From: CAYXAA01 sp964462985
GTDB taxonomy: Bacteria > Pseudomonadota > Alphaproteobacteria > Rhizobiales > Stappiaceae
Assembly: GCA_964462985.1 (NCBI GenBank)
Contig: CAYXAA010000004.1
Span: forward strand, 124,001 to 188,000
Reading direction: 5' to 3'
DNA length: 64,000 nucleotides
Position 1 is the stretch's first letter. Every line of letters starts with the position of its first letter. The notes beneath the pieces were generated by a model. That model ran no database searches, was not told where the DNA came from, and saw only the letters and a list, made by a program, of their open reading frames with translations. Shown in pieces: positions 61,711-64,000 of the stretch. A program made the translations under genes and the position numbers.

Positions 61711-62054
61711 TCGGTTTCCTCCCTTCAGTCGCCGCCCGGGTCGCGAGCGACGGGTCGCCAGAGCAACCTCGGTCACACTGGATCCGAAACAGGCTGCTTC
61801 AACACGTTCAAATCGATCAACCTCCCGACACCCCATCGATTTCGACAGGGCGCCGCCGATCGAATGGCCTCCCCGCGAAACCGCTGGCCGGCGGGAAGCA
61901 ACGTCAGAATGAATTTTTTCGACGTCCGAAAAAAAGTTGCTCCAAACGGCTCTCTCTGTCAACATGCTTTCGAAACACCGCCGAAAGAGCGAGGATTGCC
62001 GGCTCCCTACTCGACAGGCCGGCCGGACTTTTCCCGGGAGGATTCACGAGCCGC
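61711..62054. promoter_or_regulatory. Divergent xylF/ROK intergenic region
   Basis: 344 bases with no gene. The only clear element is the inverted repeat at 61914-61934. Promoter boxes are not obvious on either strand. CGGGAGG at 62034-62040 serves the ROK gene start. Confidence 0.5.
61914..61934. promoter_or_regulatory. Candidate ROK (XylR-type) operator
   Basis: Perfect arms TTTTTTCG and CGAAAAAA with a 5-base spacer ACGTC, between xylF and the ROK gene, 204 bases from xylF and 121 from the ROK start. The AT-rich ends with CG toward the centre fit ROK-family operators. Confidence 0.6.
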
Positions 62055-63338
62055 ATGACACAAAAGGCGGATCGCGACCAGATTCGACGCCAGAACCGGT
62101 CCATCGTGCTGCAAGCCCTGCGTCGGGACGGTCCGCAAGCCCGGATCGACCTCGGGCGCACCACCCATCTCAGTCCGGCCACGGTTACCTCAATTACCTC
62201 CGACCTGATCGAAGAAGAGCTGATCATCGGCATCGAGGACAAGGAGCACAAGGAAAGGCTGACCCGAGGGCGGCCACGCAGCCTGCTCGCGCTCAATCCG
62301 GCCGCGTCGGCCGTGCTCGCCGTAAAGATCTCCGTCAACACGATTGAATTCGCCCTTGCCGACTATTCGGGGCAGGTCGTCGCCCGCGATCGGCGTAAAT
62401 TCGACAGCGCCACCGTGACGCCGGCTGGCTTTGCGGTGGAACTGGTTGACGCGGCGCGCCGATTCCTTGAAGCCAGCGAGGCCACGGTAGACGGCACCCT
62501 GCTCGAGATTGCCGTCGCTGCCCAGGGCGTCGTCGACAGTGGAACGGGGGTCGTGATCTGGAGCCCGGCATTCGAGACACGCAACATTCCGGTGGTTGCC
62601 CCGTTGACGGAAGCCTTCGGCGCCCATTGCATGCTGTCGAACGATACCAACATGATTGCCGAGGCGCTGCACTGGTCGCAGCCGGAACATTACGGCGGGA
62701 CTTTTGCGGTCATCTTCATCGATTACGGCGTCGGCATGGGGCTTTACATCGATGATCGGCTGTTCTTCGGCGAGACTGGCGCAGCCGCGGAAATCGGGCA
62801 TGCCAACCACATCCCGGGCGGTGCGCTGTGCCGCTGCGGCAAACGTGGCTGCCTTGAGGCCTATCTCGGGGATTATGCCATTCTCAGAGCCGCGCGCGGC
62901 CTGCCGGACACGACACCTCCGGCGGACATCGCGGTCAACACCAGCACGATTTCGGAACTGGTGGCGGCCGCGGACGCCGGCAATGCCCGGGCTCTGGCCG
63001 CCTTTTCCGTTGCCGGCCGGGCGCTCGGCTTCGGCATCGCGCGACTGACAGCAATTCTCGATCCACGCCGGATCGCGGTGACCGGCGCCGGGATCCGCGG
63101 CTATCGCTTCATGCGGTCTGCTATGGAAGCTGCGCTGGAGGAAGCGCTGGTGGAAGACCTGCGCCGCGGCATTGCGATCGACCCGATCGATTGGGAGGAA
63201 GATCTGATTCTGCGCGGCACAATCGCCCAGGCCATGCGCCGTTTCGACCGCGAAGTGTTCGCGGAGCAGCGGCCCGTGGCGTCCGGATCGACCAGGACGG
63301 CCGCGCCATTTGCACCCGCAGCACCGGCATCGCGCTAG
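62055..63338 (+). CDS. ROK family transcriptional repressor, XylR-like
   Basis: Regulator of 427 residues. The N-terminal winged helix reads RQNRSIVLQALRRDGPQARI and LSPATVTSITSDLIEEEL. The sugar-kinase-like ROK domain has IDYGVGMGLYIDDRLFFGET, EIGHANHIPGGALCRCGKRG, cut here, with the zinc site CRCGKRGCLEAY. It probably binds xylose and releases the xyl operator. The final 25 residues are Ala/Pro rich. Confidence 0.9.
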   Translation: MTQKADRDQIRRQNRSIVLQALRRDGPQARIDLGRTTHLSPATVTSITSDLIEEELIIGIEDKEHKERLTRGRPRSLLALNPAASAVLAVKISVNTIEFALADYSGQVVARDRRKFDSATVTPAGFAVELVDAARRFLEASEATVDGTLLEIAVAAQGVVDSGTGVVIWSPAFETRNIPVVAPLTEAFGAHCMLSNDTNMIAEALHWSQPEHYGGTFAVIFIDYGVGMGLYIDDRLFFGETGAAAEIGHANHIPGGALCRCGKRGCLEAYLGDYAILRAARGLPDTTPPADIAVNTSTISELVAAADAGNARALAAFSVAGRALGFGIARLTAILDPRRIAVTGAGIRGYRFMRSAMEAALEEALVEDLRRGIAIDPIDWEEDLILRGTIAQAMRRFDREVFAEQRPVASGSTRTAAPFAPAAPASR

Positions 63339-63443
63339 TATCGTCCTTGTCCAGCACGTGAGCGTCGCGCCTTTGCCGCTATGGGCTTGGACGCACCTCC
63401 CGACTTCTCATGTTCGAATGGATGATTTGGCGATCGGCCGCAA

Positions 63444-64000
63444 TCAGGCGCGAGCGACAAGGAGGCTGGTTGCGAGGCCGCCGGCGGCGGCAATCGTCGC
63501 GAGCCCCAGGGAGCCAGGCCTCTCCGTCTTCAGTTCGTGATAGAGCCGCACGGCGAGGATCGCACCCGAGGCGCCGATGGGATGACCGCGGGCGAGCGCC
63601 CCGCCGCCCCGGTTGACGACGGACGGATCGAGACCGATGCCGTCGACGCAGGCGATCGCCTGAGCGGCGTAGGCCTCCATGACCTCGGCGACAGCAATCT
63701 GCTCCGCTCCGATTGCCCTTCGGGCAAGAAGCGCCTGTGTGGCCCCGACCGGAGCCAGGCCCGGCAGGGTGGGATCGCTCCCGATCGAAAGACCATCGAG
63801 GACCTGCAGGACAGGTCCGGAGACGTTGCGGGCCAGGTCACGCGAGACGATGAGGCAGACGGCGGCCGCATCGGCTTCTACCGCGGCCGTGGCCGCACGT
63901 ACCCCGGTCGCTTCATCACCGGCGAGCCGTTTGGAACGCCGGCAGATCCCCGGCGTCAGGGCGCGGGCATAGGTATCGGCAGCAACATCCTCGACACCGA
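63444..64000 (-). CDS. Thiolase family protein (C-terminal part), divergent active site
   Basis: Partial gene, open to the window end; about 185 residues are visible. VNRGGGALARGHPIGASGAI is the thiolase C-terminal signature with the active His. Two other catalytic sites differ: NEAFAAQ reads MEAYAAQ (Asn to Met), and the C-terminal CIGGG reads AAAGG in GLATIAAAGGLATSLL, removing the Cys that acts as base. The nucleophilic Cys near residue 90 lies outside the window. It may be a catalytically changed or inactive thiolase rather than an acetyl-CoA acetyltransferase. Confidence 0.85.
   Translation of the reverse strand, partial: GVEDVAADTYARALTPGICRRSKRLAGDEATGVRAATAAVEADAAAVCLIVSRDLARNVSGPVLQVLDGLSIGSDPTLPGLAPVGATQALLARRAIGAEQIAVAEVMEAYAAQAIACVDGIGLDPSVVNRGGGALARGHPIGASGAILAVRLYHELKTERPGSLGLATIAAAGGLATSLLVARA

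Overview
The window is high-GC chromosomal DNA, densely packed with metabolic and transport genes. The gene content (five ABC importers, a TRAP importer with a DctBD pair, LacI and ROK repressors, a XylFHG-type importer, a CyaC-like cyclase) is typical of an alphaproteobacterium of the order Hyphomicrobiales/Rhizobiales. The genus cannot be told from the sequence. A 100-base run of N at 13855-13954 marks a scaffold gap, so this is a draft assembly. I found no rRNA, tRNA, insertion sequence, prophage or CRISPR array.

Layout. 1-6068: sugar or sugar-acid ABC importer, an L-threonate-dehydrogenase-like enzyme, a VOC protein, a LacI repressor with an operator, and a second HIBADH-family enzyme. 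6082-9069: DMT exporter, MarR regulator, two tandem flavodoxin-fold reductases. 9386-20265: a nucleobase-type catabolic island with two paralogous FAD oxidases at its ends, a cytosine-deaminase-like enzyme, an NMT1/THI5-type ABC importer, a Rid protein, an 8-oxoguanine deaminase and a creatininase-family hydrolase. 20370-29389: a membrane cyclase with heme-b-like and 2Fe-2S domains, translationally coupled to an ArgE-like deacylase and followed by a dipeptide-type ABC operon that carries a broken acetyltransferase gene. 29412-31719: copper ATPase behind a CueR-type promoter.

31898-38665: XylD-like dehydratase, ICL/PEPM protein, SCP2 protein, DenD-like dehydrogenase and a divergent pair of citrate-synthase paralogues, one fused to an HTH domain. 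38724-45373: DctPQM TRAP importer with DctBD, a sigma-54 promoter and tandem upstream boxes. 45472-48541: modABC with a short ModE and a 26-bp palindrome. 48574-54116: GMC oxidoreductase, a membrane protein overlapping a DUF533 gene tail to tail, and an Lrp regulator divergent from 4-hydroxyphenylpyruvate dioxygenase. 54133-58249: trehalose operon otsB-GH15-otsA. 58341-63338: xylose ABC operon and divergent ROK repressor. 63444-64000: partial, divergent thiolase.

Common threads. Sugar and sugar-acid import (start of window, XylFHG) fits the sugar-acid enzymes here (XylD-like, LtnD-like, DenD-like). Four importer operons carry a GC-rich hairpin directly after the binding-protein gene, which would favour high expression of the binding protein over the membrane parts. 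The strongest candidate for an undescribed system is the 9.4-20.3 kb island, which I read as import and breakdown of oxidised or otherwise modified nucleobases.
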